NCBI RefSeq assembly: GCF_031143425.1
Contig: NC_090450.1
Span: 221,971,442-222,035,441, forward strand
DNA: 64,000 nucleotides
Origin: Pleurodeles waltl
Taxonomy: Eukaryota > Chordata > Amphibia > Caudata > Salamandridae
Direction: 5' to 3'
Shown one piece after another: positions 35,822 through 47,455 of this stretch (position 1 is the first letter of the stretch; every line of letters begins with the position of its first letter). The position numbers and the translations under genes are program-made. The notes below the pieces were generated by a model. It saw only the letters and a list, made by a program, of their open reading frames with translations, was not told the origin of the DNA and made no database searches.

Positions 35822-37928
35822 CTAGGGGAGGTGAGGGAAAGAGGTCAAGGGTGGACAGGAAAAGTTTCTTGGGAACACTGGGATGGGTAGCTGGAGGGGG
35901 TTTGGGAGTGGAGGAAGAGGTGTGGTTGTAGGAAGTGTACATTTGGTGACTTTGGGTAAAGGTGCATGCGCTGGAGGCTGTTGTGAGGTGGATGGCTGTT
36001 GGGTGGGTGTGTGCCTGTGCTTGTGTATCTTGGGAGGTGGCATCACAGACACACTGGGAGAAGACACAGGGGACGTGTGAATGGTAGTGGGGGTGGTGAC
36101 TGCACATGAGCAGGGTGAGCGGGGTGTGGTGGTGTGTGTGCTGGTGATGGAAGTAGTGGCTGTAGATGTAGTGCATGCAGGTGTGAGTGGAGGCAAGACT
36201 GAGAGGGAGGAGGAAGACGAGGAGGAGGGGGACACAGTGAAGGCAGTGGGTGTTGGTGTGTCTGCATGTGTGTGATGCTTGCATGAGTGCCTGTAGGATG
36301 TGTGGTGCTTATGTTTGCCAGAGCTTCCCTTGTGTGTTGACGTTTGTGCATGCAGGTCTGATGGTGTGCTGGGGATAGGCTGAGGTACAGGGGTGTGGGT
36401 CTGGGTGGAGGTAATTGGATGGGGGAGGCTAGAGAAAGGGACAATAGCTGCCATCAGTGCTGAGGCCAGAGTCTGAAAAGCTCGCTGAAGGGCTGCCTGA
36501 CCAGAATGAATGCCCTCCAGGAATGCATTTGTTTGTTGCAACTGCCTCTCTACACCCTGGAGGGCATTCAAAATGGTAGACTGCCCAACAGTGAGGGACC
36601 TGAGGAGGTCAATGGCCTCCTCAATGAGGGCAGCAGGGGTGACTGGGGCAGGGCCAGAGGTGCCTGGGGCGAAGGTGATTGCCACCCTCCTGGGTGAGCG
36701 GGCACGGGGCAAACGCTGAGGGGCTGCTGGGAGGGCGGTGCTGGTAGGGGGGGTGGCATCTGTACCTGTAGATGCGAAGGGCACAGATGTGGCCGCCACC
36801 ATCAGTGGACGAGTCCATATCACTGGTCTCAGCTCCTGTACCCGCCGTGGAGCTCCCCTCGCCCTCCGTCCCACTGGTGAATTCCGAGTCCATTGTCTCG
36901 CCCTCCAGGGCCATGTGGGATGCAGCTCTCTCCTGCTCCGGTGCCACTGCTCCTCCGACTGATGATGCTAATGCACACAAGAACAGGGAGACCACAAAAA
37001 GGGGGGACGACGACAGAATAAAGACATGTTGAGTGCATGCATTACCGCTACCTTTGGCGGACACAACAGACACAGAAGCCCCCTGCACTACGCCGCACAC
37101 TTGGGGTCCACTCTTCAATCCCTGGGATATAGCCTACAAGGCTATGGCCGACATCTGCACACATGGATGTCACAGGAGCCTGACTAGGTGTAGTTAGCAC
37201 TGTACACAGGTGGGGTGGGGTGCCACAGGGTCTGCCAGAAGAAGGGGACCTAACTAGCACACTCGCCCTGGCCTAGGGAAACCCACAGCCCACCTCCCCC
37301 ACCCAGACACCTCCATTGCGCGCTGAATCAGCTGAATGAGAGTGTACTCACCCCCTTGTGGATGCTGTGATGCCCTCAAGCGCCCATCCAACTCCGGGTA
37401 CGCCACCACCAGGATCCTGAACATCAGAGGGGTCATGGTGCGACGGGCACCCCTCCCACGTTGGGAGGCCATCCCCAGTTGGGCCTCCGCTGTCTTCTTG
37501 CTCCAGCGGCGAATGTCCTCCCATCTCTTACGGCAGTAGGTGCTCCATCTGTGATAGACCCCCAGGGTACGGACGTCCTTGGCGATGGCACGCCAAATGT
37601 CCTTCTTCTGGTGGGCGCTGACCTACATGATTTGTGCAGGGGAAAAAGAAAAGTTATCACCAACTACACCGTCACAATCATTGGCCCCCATCCCTACCCT
37701 TGCCATGTGGCGCATGCACTCACCGTCGTTACATGCACGCCTCAATCCCCCCCATCTTTCATCCACCCCACTCCATACAGGCATAGCCCACACAGCATGC
37801 TCCCAGTGTACCTACCTGTTTGTCTGGAGGACCGTAGAGTAGCGTGTACTGGGGGGGACCCCATCCACAAGTTTCTCCAAGTCCTCCGATGTGAAGGCAG
37901 GGGCCCTTTCCCCAGACGCACGAGCCAT
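35822..37928 (-). pseudogene. Harbinger SANT/Myb-like protein 1 (three exons)
   Basis: I model exon 1 as 37816-37928 (ATG at 37928), exon 2 as 37352-37622 and exon 3 from 36958 down to 35822. Junctions are CAG|GTAGGT to GTAG|GTC (phase 0) and GGGG|GTGAGT to TCAG|TCGG (phase 1), and both keep frame. Exon 1 opens MARASGERAPAFTSEDLEKL. Exon 2 gives KKDIWRAIAKDV then CRKRWEDIRRW, the helix signature of a Myb/SANT-type DNA-binding domain. In PIF/Harbinger elements such a protein partners the transposase and may bind the ends or carry it to the nucleus. Exon 3 has an acidic region, then a leucine-rich helix (IDLLRSLTVGQS) and an S/T/P/H-rich tail. A C-run frameshift in exon 1 and another near 36795 break it. 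Confidence 0.65.
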
Positions 37929-38374
37929 TGTCTCTTCCAGACTGAGGTCACAGCAGCACTTGCAGTGTAGGTCCTCTCCTGTCGAGGATCAGGTATCGAG
38001 TGATTGAACAGATAGAAAATGGCAGTCACGTCTGCGGCCGTGCGTACCGTCACCGCCGGCGTACATCGTCATTGGCTCCTGGGACCCATAGGGTCCAATG
38101 TTAACCAATGCAGAATTGCGCCGCTGTCTTCGACCGCCTACCGCGGCGGTGTACAACGCCAGCGCAGTTACCTCACATCCCATTGTCCCATTTTACAGGT
38201 CAGACAGCCGCCATTTCAGGAGCCCACATGGCTTAATTTTTTACTGTGTCACACATACCTAGGCCTTGCCTCAACACACATACATGCTTATTTCGGATTA
38301 TGAATCGTGTACTGTGTAAGCTGTGGCTACGTACCTCTGAGTTGGTTGACTCTGTGCTCTCTGTTGTCCTTAAT
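37929..38374. promoter_or_regulatory. Probable shared divergent promoter of the Harbinger genes
   Basis: This 446-bp gap separates the start of the minus-strand SANT gene from the plus-strand transposase. It is CpG-rich (GCGGCCGTGCG, CCGCGGCGGTG) and has an inverted CCAAT-type word in TCATTGGCTCC near 38068. Its position between head-to-head genes suggests a bidirectional promoter. It may also contain a non-coding first exon of the transposase, because CCTTAATAG at about 38374 looks like a splice acceptor. Confidence 0.4.
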
Positions 38375-39509
38375 AGGCACTGTCCGCTGGGACATGTGAG
38401 AGGATGGCGGCATCCTCTAGTGTACAGACCGCTGGTGGACCTGTTGACAATGGAGGAAAGACATGTGATCATCACCTACAGGCTTGATCGTGCCACAATC
38501 CTGGAACTGTGTGCTCAGTTGGAGCCAGACCTGATGTCAGCTATCCGCCATCCAACAGGAATGCCCCCTGAAGTGCAGGTGTTGTCAGTACTCCATTTCC
38601 TTGCAAGTGGGTCATTTCAAACAACAGTGGCCATAGCATCAGGGATGTCCCAGCCTGTTTTCCAACGTGTTGTCCAGAGTGTTCTCTGCCTGCTGAAGCA
38701 CATGCGGAGCTACATCGTTTTCCCTCAGGTGGAGGATTTGCCTACAGTGAAAGGTGATTTCTATGCCCTGGGACATATCCCCAACATCATAGGTGCCATT
38801 GATGGGACCCATGTGGCCTTGGTCCCCCCTCCACAGGAGTGAACAGGTGTACAGAAACCGGAAGAGTTATCATTCTATGAATGTGAAGATGGTGTGTTTG
38901 GCAGACCAGTACATCTCCCATGTTAATGCCAAATTCCCTGGCTCAGTGCATGACGCTTACATTTTGAGGAATAGCAGCATCCCTTATGTGAAGGGTCAAC
39001 TCCAGAGGCACCGTGTGTGGCTATTAGGTGAGCACCTGGAAGCAAGTCAGTGGGAATGGTTGTGTGCGTCTGGGGATATACCTACAGGTTAGTGTGTGTC
39101 TAACAGTTGTCCCTTGCCATTTGTAGGTGGCTCTGGTTACCCCAACCTGTCATGGCTACTGACCCCAGTGAGGAATCCCAGGACAAGGGCAGAGGAACGC
39201 TACAATGATGCCCATGGGCGAACTCAGAGGATTATAGAGCGGACCTTCGGCCTCCTGAAGCCCAGGTTCAGGTGCCTCCATATGACAGGTGGATCCCTAT
39301 TCTACTCACCAAAGAAGGTGTGCCAGATCATCGTGGCCTGCCTTATGCTTCAAAACTTAGCTTTGCGATGACAGGTGCCTTTTCGGCAGGAGGGTGGTCC
39401 AGATGGAGGTGTTGTGGCAGCTGTGGAGCCTGTGGACAGTTAAGACGAGGAAGCAGAAGAAGAGGACATCAACAACCGGAACTCTGTGATCCTGCAATAC
39501 TTCCAGTGA
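38375..39509 (+). pseudogene. PIF/Harbinger DDE transposase (HARBI1-like), near-intact
   Basis: The enzyme would cut the element out and join it to 3-bp targets. An N-terminal helical region with YRLDRATILELC and FLASGSFQTTVAIASG leads to the DDE triad. The first D is in GAIDGTHV (codon 38801), the second in PGSVHDAYIL (38952) and the E in IERTFGLL (39237). A 99-bp intron at 39028-39126 (G|GTGAGC...TTTGTAG|GT, phase 1) restores WLLG to GGSGYPNLSW. Only three lesions are seen: a 1-base frameshift near 38836-38845, a stop at 39369 (TGA, easily a former CGA) and a TAA in the acidic tail near 39441. The frame after them ends NRNSVILQYFQ at 39509. The start codon is uncertain; exon 1 may lie upstream of 38375. 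Confidence 0.8.
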
Positions 39510-39997
39510 GACACAAGTAAGAAGGTAAGAATACAAACCTGCCTACTACATGTACTTTGACACTACTACCTCTCTACTGTCTGTCTTTTTCACCCAGTGT
39601 ATGATCACTGAGTTTTCACTTTCCCTTACGATTTCACAGATGTGGTTCCCACTGTGTGACATCTGCTCTTTGTTTCCTCATGGACTAGAGCTGTGTGACA
39701 TAGGTATGTTGACATTACAATTGAAAGAGCTTTTTGTCACTGTAATTGCTAATACACTATTTCGAAATCACAGACAGACTCCAGATTGTTTTGTGCTTTA
39801 GGGTGTTTATTTAAGTGCTCAATATTGGAGGGTGCTGTAAAATGGTGAGGGGTAATGGTGGAGGAATGTTCATGGCAGAGTCCAGTCTATTAGTCTCACA
39901 GGTGCATTGCCCAAATGGGCATAGGAAGTGGAGATGGGGCAGTTTGAGGATGGACAGGGTGACAATGTGGAACAGAAGAATGACAATCAGGGCAGTC

Positions 39998-41523
39998 TCA
40001 TTTCTTGGTGGGGGTCTTGAAATCGTTCTCTGTCTTTGTCCTGGATCTCATGGACCGTTTGCGGGGTGGCTCTCCCTCTGCAGGGGGTGGGGTGCTGGTG
40101 TGGTGGTCCTGTGGCGGTGCCTCCTGTCCACTAGCGCCGGCGGAGGTGGTGTGCAGTTCATCGTCCAGGCTAGTGTCAGAGGCCCCTTGTTGTGCCACAG
40201 TGTCCCTCCTGGTGTTGAGGACTTCCTTCAGCACCCCTACAATGGTGCCCAAGGTATAATTGATGGATCTGAGTTCCTCCCTGAAGCCCAAATACTGTTC
40301 CTCCTGCAGCCGCTGGGTCTCCTGAAACTTGGCCAGTACCGTTGCCATCGTCTCCTGGGAATGGTGGTATGCTCACATGATGTTGGAGAGGGCATTGTGG
40401 AGAGTGGGTTCCCTTGGCCTGTCCTCCCCCTGTCACACAGCAGCCCTCCCAGTTCTCCTGTTTTCCTGGGCCTCTGTCCCCTGGACCGTGTGCCCACTGC
40501 CACTGCCTCCAGGTCCCTGTTGTTTTTGGGGTGGTGGGTTGGCCTGGGTTCCCTGTAGTGGTGGACACACTGCTAATTGAAGTGTCCTGGGGACAGAGGT
40601 ATGAGCCCGCTGGGTGGGTGCTGTGCTGGTGTTTCCAGAGGGGGGAAGCTCTGTGGTGGCCTGTGACTGTGTGAGGAGAACCAACTGTCCTGAGGTCCCA
40701 GATGGGCCGGGTTGGTCATCTAGATCCAGTTGGACAGAGCTGCTGTCATCACTGTGGACTACTTCTGTTGGTGGTGTGGACATGTGTGGACCCTCCTGTT
40801 CGGTGACGTTGGGTAGGGGTCCTGCAGGGGTATAAAAGGATGTTTATTGCATCTGTGTGTGCCATGGCGTGCAATGGGTGGGTGACCGTGTACCCCAGTG
40901 CTTGCATTCCTGTGTGGGACCTTGTGTGATGGTGGTTTTGGGGGGATATGGGTATGTGCAGTGGCCATGCTTTGGTGACGGGTGTCCATGCTTTGTTGTT
41001 GCATGCAGGGCTTGGTGTTGGGATGTGTGGTTTGTGATATTGGGACATTTGTGAGGAGTTGGAGTGATGGGGTGAGGGCGAGGGTGGGGGTATGTGATGG
41101 CATGCAGGTAGGGTGGGAGATGTAATAGTTAAGATTTGACTTACCAGAGTTCATTCCTCCATCTACTCCTGCGAGGCCCTCAGGATGCAGAATAGCCAAG
41201 ACTTGCTCCTCCCATGTTGTTAGTTTTGGGGGAGGAGATGGGGGTCCGCCGCCAGTCCTCTGTACCGCAAGGTGGTGTCTTGAGACCACAGAATGCACCT
41301 TCCCCCGTAGGTCGTTCCACCTCTTCCTGATGTCATCCCTATTTCTTGGGTGCTGTCCCACTGTGTTAACCCTGTCCACTATTCTTCGCCATAGCTCCAT
41401 CTTCCTAGCTATGGAGGTGTGCTGCACCTGTGATCCGAATAGCTGTGGCTCTACCCAGACGATTTCCTCCACCATGACCCTGAGCTCCTCCTCAGAGAAC
41501 CTGGGGTGTCTTTGCTATGCCAT
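39998..41523 (-). pseudogene. Harbinger SANT/Myb-like protein 2 (two exons)
   Basis: Exon 1 is 41145-41523 and exon 2 is 39998-40821. The junction is CTCTG|GTAAGT to CCTGCAG|GA, phase 1, and keeps frame. After ATG, codon 3 is TAG (41517-41515). Then HPRFSEEELRVMVEEI is followed by MELWRRIVDRVN and IRKRWNDLRGKV, a Myb/SANT-like three-helix DNA-binding domain. Exon 2 is proline- and serine-rich, has a helix QETQRLQEEQYLGFREEL that may form a coiled coil, and ends with a basic PPRKRSMRSRTK nuclear-localisation-like cluster. In-frame TGA codons lie at 40433-40435 and 40373-40375. It converges on the transposase and differs in sequence from SANT protein 1, so the element had two such genes. Confidence 0.7.
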
Positions 41524-42120
41524 GGGGTGGTGTGGGTGATGTGTGGGGTGGTGTGTGTAGTGATAAGTGGGGTGATATTTAGTGGTGTGTTGTGTGAGGT
41601 GTGTGGAAGTTATGTGGGTGATGGTATGGTGTGCCTGTGGATACTTGGTAGCAGTTTGTAGTGTCTCTCTCTGGCCTTCTTTCGGTATTTTGGTCATAGG
41701 GTTTTGTGGGTGATGTGGGTGTGGGTTTTATATTGGATTGGGTGTGTGGGAGTGGTGTGTGTATGTGTATCAGGTGTGTGTATTTGGAATTGTCCAATGT
41801 GGCAGTGTTTTGTAAATGTGTGTGTATTTTGAGCGCAACGGTGTGTGCCGCCAATGGAATACTGCGGTTGAAAGACCGCCGCGTGGATTCGTGGGTCGTG
41901 GTAGTGTGGGCGTATATCTGTTGGTGTGACGGTGGAGGTTTTGTTTTCGCCAGTTTATCACTGACCTTTAGTGTGGGGGACTTGTGAGGGTGTCTGAATT
42001 TTGGCGGTTTCCGAGCTGTGGGTCTTAATGGCTGTGGTGGAATTCCGCAGCCGCGGCGGTGTGTTGGCAGTCTTCTGCACGGCGGTAAGAGGCTTTTACC
42101 GCCAATGTTGTAATCTGCTT

Positions 42121-43019
42121 GGTACATGGTCTTTGCAGCCTCTCTTCAGGAAGAACATTAATCACTGGAGCTATATCGACCTCCTTTTTGTTGCCTGAAT
42201 TGCAGAGCTGAGAGTGTGGCACAGGTGGGGCCGGCTGGCAATTTGTAAGGTTCTCATAGAAAAGCAACAAGTAAGCATGTTATGACAACGGTGTTATCAT
42301 TGTGAGTTCTGCATTCATTAGCGTGCTCAGGCTACTGAGATTTGTTATCTCAATAGTCATGGCAGAAGTCCCCGACCCCAGCAACTGCCAAGACTGATTG
42401 CTAAAGAGTGACTGCTAGGATTATCACCTGTTGTATCATCTGCCCATCTGCATTAATGACGGACAGTCACGCCATTCATAGGAGTTTGGTCCATGAATTC
42501 TTTGACATAAACATACGCGCAGATCAACGCTTGCTCATTCGGTGGGCACCAGGAATTGAACCCTTAATCTTTAGAGTAATAGCCTGAACACCTTAACCAT
42601 TGGGCCACAGTGACCTTTAAGTCTCTTGTGCCACTGTTAGCTGCTTCATGCTGCTGCCTCGAACCAGCTGTTCTCAGCTTTCAATAGTGCACCCAGCCCC
42701 AGTGCATTGACTAATGCTACCAGGGGCTCGGGACGGCCATAGCTCCGGACCGACAGTAGAAGTGTGTTTTTAAGTGGCTTTCACTTGTGAGATTTGAAGC
42801 TTGCCATTTTTAGTGGCAGGAAAAGAAGCACCTGAGTGCAACTGAGTCACATGCACCAATCACATGATGAAGAGACCCTGATGTAAAGCAGCACAAAATA
42901 AGTTTAGGCGACCCACAGGGAACTCGTGCAACACCACCAGGTTACACCATAATTCTTTGCCTTTACGCAAATACACTTCTATTACCCAAACAGTTACCAT
43001 GAGCCATTGAAACTACTGG
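42121..43019. other. Anonymous DNA between Harbinger and DIRS elements
   Basis: It contains a tRNA-like motif (separate entry) and otherwise nothing recognisable. It may be the body of a tRNA-derived SINE, but no tail or target duplication was found. Confidence 0.3.
42542..42614 (-). tRNA. tRNA-like head (pseudo-tRNA or SINE)
   Basis: On the minus strand TGGCCCAATGG (42607-42597) matches the pol III A box and GGTTCAATTCC (42562-42552) matches the B box, at tRNA spacing. The outer acceptor pairs G-C and T-A form, but three central ones do not, and the T stem is mismatched. It is therefore a degenerate tRNA copy or the head of a SINE, not a working tRNA. Confidence 0.45.
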
Positions 43020-43871
43020 TGCATCGCTAATTATGGGGGTTTGGGGAGGAAGGGCTTGCCCAGTCTCCCCCTGGGCTTATCAGGCGTTGGTGGTACAATC
43101 CACAACAGGAAGGGTTCGGATTGGTGGGTGTACCATAGAGGTGGAGTTAGTCAGTGGGTTATAAGATGTGGTCAGATTGTGTGCGGCCTCTTTGGCTGCT
43201 GTCAAACCCAGGTATTTAGGGCATGGTTTTAGCAGTCATCTAGTGGGAGGTAGGCCATAGTTTTATATTTTTTTTTCATTTTAAGAGAGTGGTTCAGATT
43301 TTAATTAAAGGCAATGGCTCAAACCAGTAGAGTGGTGAAGCCTTTAAAAATGTTGCAGGAGGAAGGTAGGGAAGACTTATTGCAGTAAGGAGGGCTAGAA
43401 CAGGCGTGGGTTAGACTTATATGCCCTAAAAGGGCGTCAGCCAAAGATGTGGCTCCTGCCGTTTTAGCTTGTGCATCGGTAAATTAATAAATAAATGCAG
43501 GCAAAAGAGCACTTTGGGGAAGCGGGCACACTCCCATGTAAGCCGGCTGCTGATGGTGGTTTGATGTCAGGAGCAGTTGTCCCCATTGTGGAGTCTATGT
43601 GACCTGTGCTATGTGGTGGTATGAGGTTAGTGCGTCATTCTGGGGCATCTGTAAGGCAATGCATGGGTGGACGGGGCAGAGGTGTGCCTGAGATTAATGC
43701 AGTAACGCCTGTGCACCACTTGGGGGCTGGGTTGGGAGATGGCATGTGCAGGATTATATCAGCATACACATAGAAAGTGGACAAATGAAGAATCGGACTG
43801 ATCAAACATCAGTGCACGCATGAGTGCTGCCTGATGTATTAGGGGAAGGTTCATGCGGAGTGCGTGATAAA

Positions 43872-45728
43872 ATGGCGGTGAGCATGGAGTTTTCAAATCC
43901 AGTGGTTATAATTGATTTAGATGAGGATTTAGAGATTTGGCGGGCAGGCAGTTTAGAAGAGCAGCAAGTATGTGAGCATATAATTTGGCATTAGGCTTAC
44001 AAGATTGCAGAAACATTCAAATGGTACACAGACTATTCAGCCCTGGGAATTACAAAGTGCAGAAATGGGAGGTTGATAACAATGCCATGCTGCCATCAAA
44101 GTATGTTGCAGATGAGTATGAGAAGGCTTTTGAAGGACAGGATTTTTTGGGTGCTTCATTTCTTAATGATGTATATCAGTTAGAGACAATCCAACAATCT
44201 AGTGGCGTAGTTCAGCACAGGGAGGCTGAGCTGTATGCTCGGTGTGACAACTCCTTTGGGTTGAGCAGCTGAAGGGAGCAGGCCTCAACAAGTTGTCAAA
44301 TCGTCCTCTCTGCCCCAGTAGATTTGACGGCAAGGGTTGGGGCACCCTCAAAATGCTAGTCAAAGGTAAGGGCTACTTCCAGAGTGAGTGGCCTGACTTT
44401 GAGGGACCTGGCAGGAGCGGTTGTAGAATTAGCGGATACAGAGGTCATTGAGGATCAGGCATCTACCAGTCAGGGCACTGCTAGTTGTTGGTGGCTATAC
44501 GGACATGGAAGAGGAGTTTCTGCATTATGACGATGAGCAAGAAGTTGAAGAGGGTGAAATTGTCGATGATTTTTTGGGAAGTAAGTTTGGGTATAAACTA
44601 AGTCAGAGGAGTGTATTGGTAACTAACGAGAAAAGGAGTATTAGTGTATTATAGAAGGCGGTCCCCAGGACGGTCCAGCATGATTGGATGGTTTGAAGGA
44701 ACGTGAGGAAAACTTCAAGCGGATACATTTCTAGAGGTGAGAAGAAGGGCTTGTTGGGTGTGAGTGGGGAGGTGGAGGAAAGCAATGTGATCCGTTTTGT
44801 TTCTGTTGCAGTTGGAAATAGTCTGGGTACATCATCGGCAAAAGGTTTGGGTATTTTGGGAGGAAAGAATATTTCCACTCAGGTAAATGTTGAGGGAGAA
44901 ACCTAAAGTTGGCACTAAACTCACAGTTACAGAGAATACCAAAACGGCATCCTCTATTGGTAAGTCAGCTTCAAAGGTCATTGGAGGTTCTAGTGCAGAG
45001 AAATCAGGTAAGACAGAAGAGGATTATGTTTGTGGTAGCATTAGGAATAAAAAATTTGTCTTACATGGGTGTATTGATGCCTTTGGGGTTGCATCTCACT
45101 CAGTCCATGAAATATTAAATCTGTAATGGGAAGTTTGTGGACATGTTTAAGTTATTACACAAGGAGGTACAGGCTAAAAAGTAATCTAAAGAAGAAGAAT
45201 TGGAACTTGCTCAGAGGCCTAAAGTACCCACTACTATAGAGAACTGGACATCTGCTTTCCTTATATTCACAAGTGTCTATTGCAAGCGGCATCCTGAGTG
45301 ATGTGTCGCTTTGTTCAAATACATGGATGTGGTCTGTAGGGCCTAGATGGATTATGAGGGTCCGGTTGGTTTAGATATAAGACGAATTCTGGGCTTAGAT
45401 GGCTATATATCCAGAGAAGGAATGGGGTGAAATTGATAACGAACTCTGGATGTAGTGACTGTGCAATGCTACAAATGCCCCAGTGGTACACAGAGCTAGT
45501 GGTCTTCCATTGCAATCCAAACCCCTTCAGGAGCGACCCACCCAATTTGGGGTGGGGAGCTTTGCCAGAGGACAGTTTCCCTAAAATGGATCATATTGGT
45601 CATTTAACAGAGGATCATGCACCCGCCTCCAATGTAAACTCATGCATGATTGTTCAAACTATGGGGGAAGACACCCATTGGTGCAGTGCTTCGGGGGTGC
45701 AATGGTGAATTGCAGGGCAATTCAGTTA
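43872..45728 (+). pseudogene. DIRS Gag-like protein
   Basis: Gag would package the element RNA. The likely start is ATG at 43872 (MAVSMEFSNPVVIIDLDEDL), followed at once by an acidic leader. The central part near 45220-45390 reads ENWTSAFLIFTSV and later MDYEG with stops between, a pattern typical of DIRS capsid regions. Near 45640-45690 a HDCSNYGGRHPLVQC segment resembles the zinc-knuckle-like C-x2-C-G-G-x-H-P-x4-C motif at the end of DIRS Gag; the second cysteine reads Y. Several shifts break the frame. Confidence 0.6.
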
Positions 45729-45949
45729 GAGTTGGGGACAGGAGCAGGGGTCAGATGCAGGCAGAATTGGGAAAAGGGTCCTACTCCTATTAAGTTTGAT
45801 ATTTTGAGCTATTGGCAATGGTTTTATCCATGAAAGGAAGAGGCTAAAGCATTGTATTGGGGGTTTGCGGAAGGTTTTCGGTTGTGTTATCAGGGCCCTA
45901 GAGTCAGCGGACAAAAAACTTGAAATCTGCTGTTGAAAACCCATAAGTA

Positions 45950-47224
45950 GTGTTAGCTAAGCTAAAGAAGGAGTTGGAACACAGTAGGAAGAAGGTCCAA
46001 TTTGATTTTTGGCCTTTTTCTGATGTAACCATTTCACCATTGAGAGTTGTCCCCAAGAAGCAGGAAGGGGAATTTAGGCTAATTCACCATTTGGCATTGC
46101 CTTTTGGGAAAGCTATAAATGATTTCATTACGCAGGAGGATTCCAGAGTTCATTATGCATCAGTGGACCAGGCTATTGCTCTGGTGAGGGCCTGTGAAAT
46201 AGGAGCAGAGATGGCAAAATCTGACATGCAATTGTCATTTAGATTTTGCCTGTGCATCTTGATGACTTCTCTCTTTTGGGCCTGCAGTTTGATTATGTTA
46301 TTTTCATAGACAGAATATTACCAATGGGGTGCTCTATTTCATGTTCCCTTTTTGAAACATTTAAGTGTTTTTTGTAATGGTCTTTTCAATGTCAGAGTGG
46401 TTTTCGTCATGCTACACATTACTTAGATTCCTTTTTCTGGTTGGGCGGGCTGGGTCCAACGAATGTAAGAGAGGCTTGGAGATTTTTCAGTTGGCCATGG
46501 AGGAGTTGGGAGTACCAATAGCACCAGACAAAACAGAAGGTCCCTCTACTTCTGTTACAATTTTGGGTATAGAACTGGACTCTAATAAGATGGAAGTAAG
46601 GCTACCGTTTGACAAAGTTCATAAGTTTATTTCCCTGTTGGAGGAAGCGGTGAGTAAACCCAATCTTAAAATAAGGTGCAAGCTTTGTTGGGGCATTTGA
46701 ATTTTGCCTGTCGAGTGAGGCAAGCTTTTTGTAGACAGCTTGGCTTTGCAGGGAAAGGTGCAGTATTGCCACTCCACCGCATACGTCTGAAAGCTATCAT
46801 TAAAGAGGACCTTCGAATCTGGATTTCTTTCCTCAAAGGATTTAATGGTGTGACGATATTCACTGAGGACGAAGATTGGTTGTGGCAAGTGCAATTTTTT
46901 TCAGATGCTTCTAGAGCACATGATTTTGGTGTGTTTTAGGATGGTCTTTGGGCTGCTGAAACTTGTCTGAAATCGTGGCAGTCAGCATGACACAGTATTG
47001 CTTTCTTGGAGTCTTATGGGGTGACAGTTGCCCAATAGGCGTGTGCTGTTTAATGTTGACAATCAAATGCTGGTGAATTTTGTATATTCTCAAAAAGTGA
47101 GTGCTGAACATTTTGTGACGTAATTGAGGCTGATTTGCTTGGCTGCTTGAAGTTTAATATTTTATTTAAGGCCAGATATGTTCCAGGTGTGAATAATGAT
47201 ATCGCTGATGCGCTATCTCATTGA
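45950..47224 (+). pseudogene. DIRS reverse transcriptase and RNase H
   Basis: The frame from 45950 has ISPLRVVPKKQEGEFRLIHH, the DIRS-type RT entry, then INDFI and VDQAIALVRAC. After a frameshift near 46245 the next frame gives HLDDFSLLGLQFD. The catalytic Y-L-D-D box reads YLDS near 46420-46431, so a metal-binding aspartate is lost. PIAPDKTEGPS and FLGIEL-like strands follow. The RNase H part has LLGHLNFACRV and FFSDAS (46676-46939). It ends at 47160-47224 with VPGVNNDIADALSH, the N-x-x-A-D-x-L-S motif. Multiple shifts and stops make it inactive. Confidence 0.75.
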
Positions 47225-47455
47225 CAGTGGTGAAGTTTCCGTGGGCTGGTGCCAGGAGCAGATGCTCAGAAGACGGCTTTGCCGCAGGAGCTAGGAATTT
47301 GAGGATGATGCAGTTCATTCGACAGTCCATAGGTCCGTCAACTCAGGAAGAGTTATGATACGGCCTGGTTTGAATTCCTTAAGTCAGGTTCAGTTAGGAG
47401 GTTGGAAGGTCTGTATGTGTTATTACACAGGCGTGACCATGCTGTTTGATTTATT

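Larger units (their letters stand above)
30707..42120. mobile_element. Large three-gene PIF/Harbinger transposon, with nested LTR
   Basis: The left end GGTCATTACAACCCTGG near 30710 faces a right end whose complement reads ATTACAACATTGGCGG near 42100. The extreme ends are diverged, so the borders are good to about 15 bp and no target duplication is claimed. Inside are a minus-strand SANT-domain gene (35822-37928), a plus-strand DDE transposase (38375-39509) and a second minus-strand SANT-domain gene (39998-41523). The left arm holds an LTR (31344-33718) and tandem repeats. The 41524-42120 arm is GT-rich and ends in CCGCGGCGGT-type palindromic motifs. Without the LTR the element is about 9 kb. 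Confidence 0.7.

Noticed and set aside
42542..42614. A functional tRNA gene
   Set aside because: A and B boxes are good but the acceptor and T stems do not pair.
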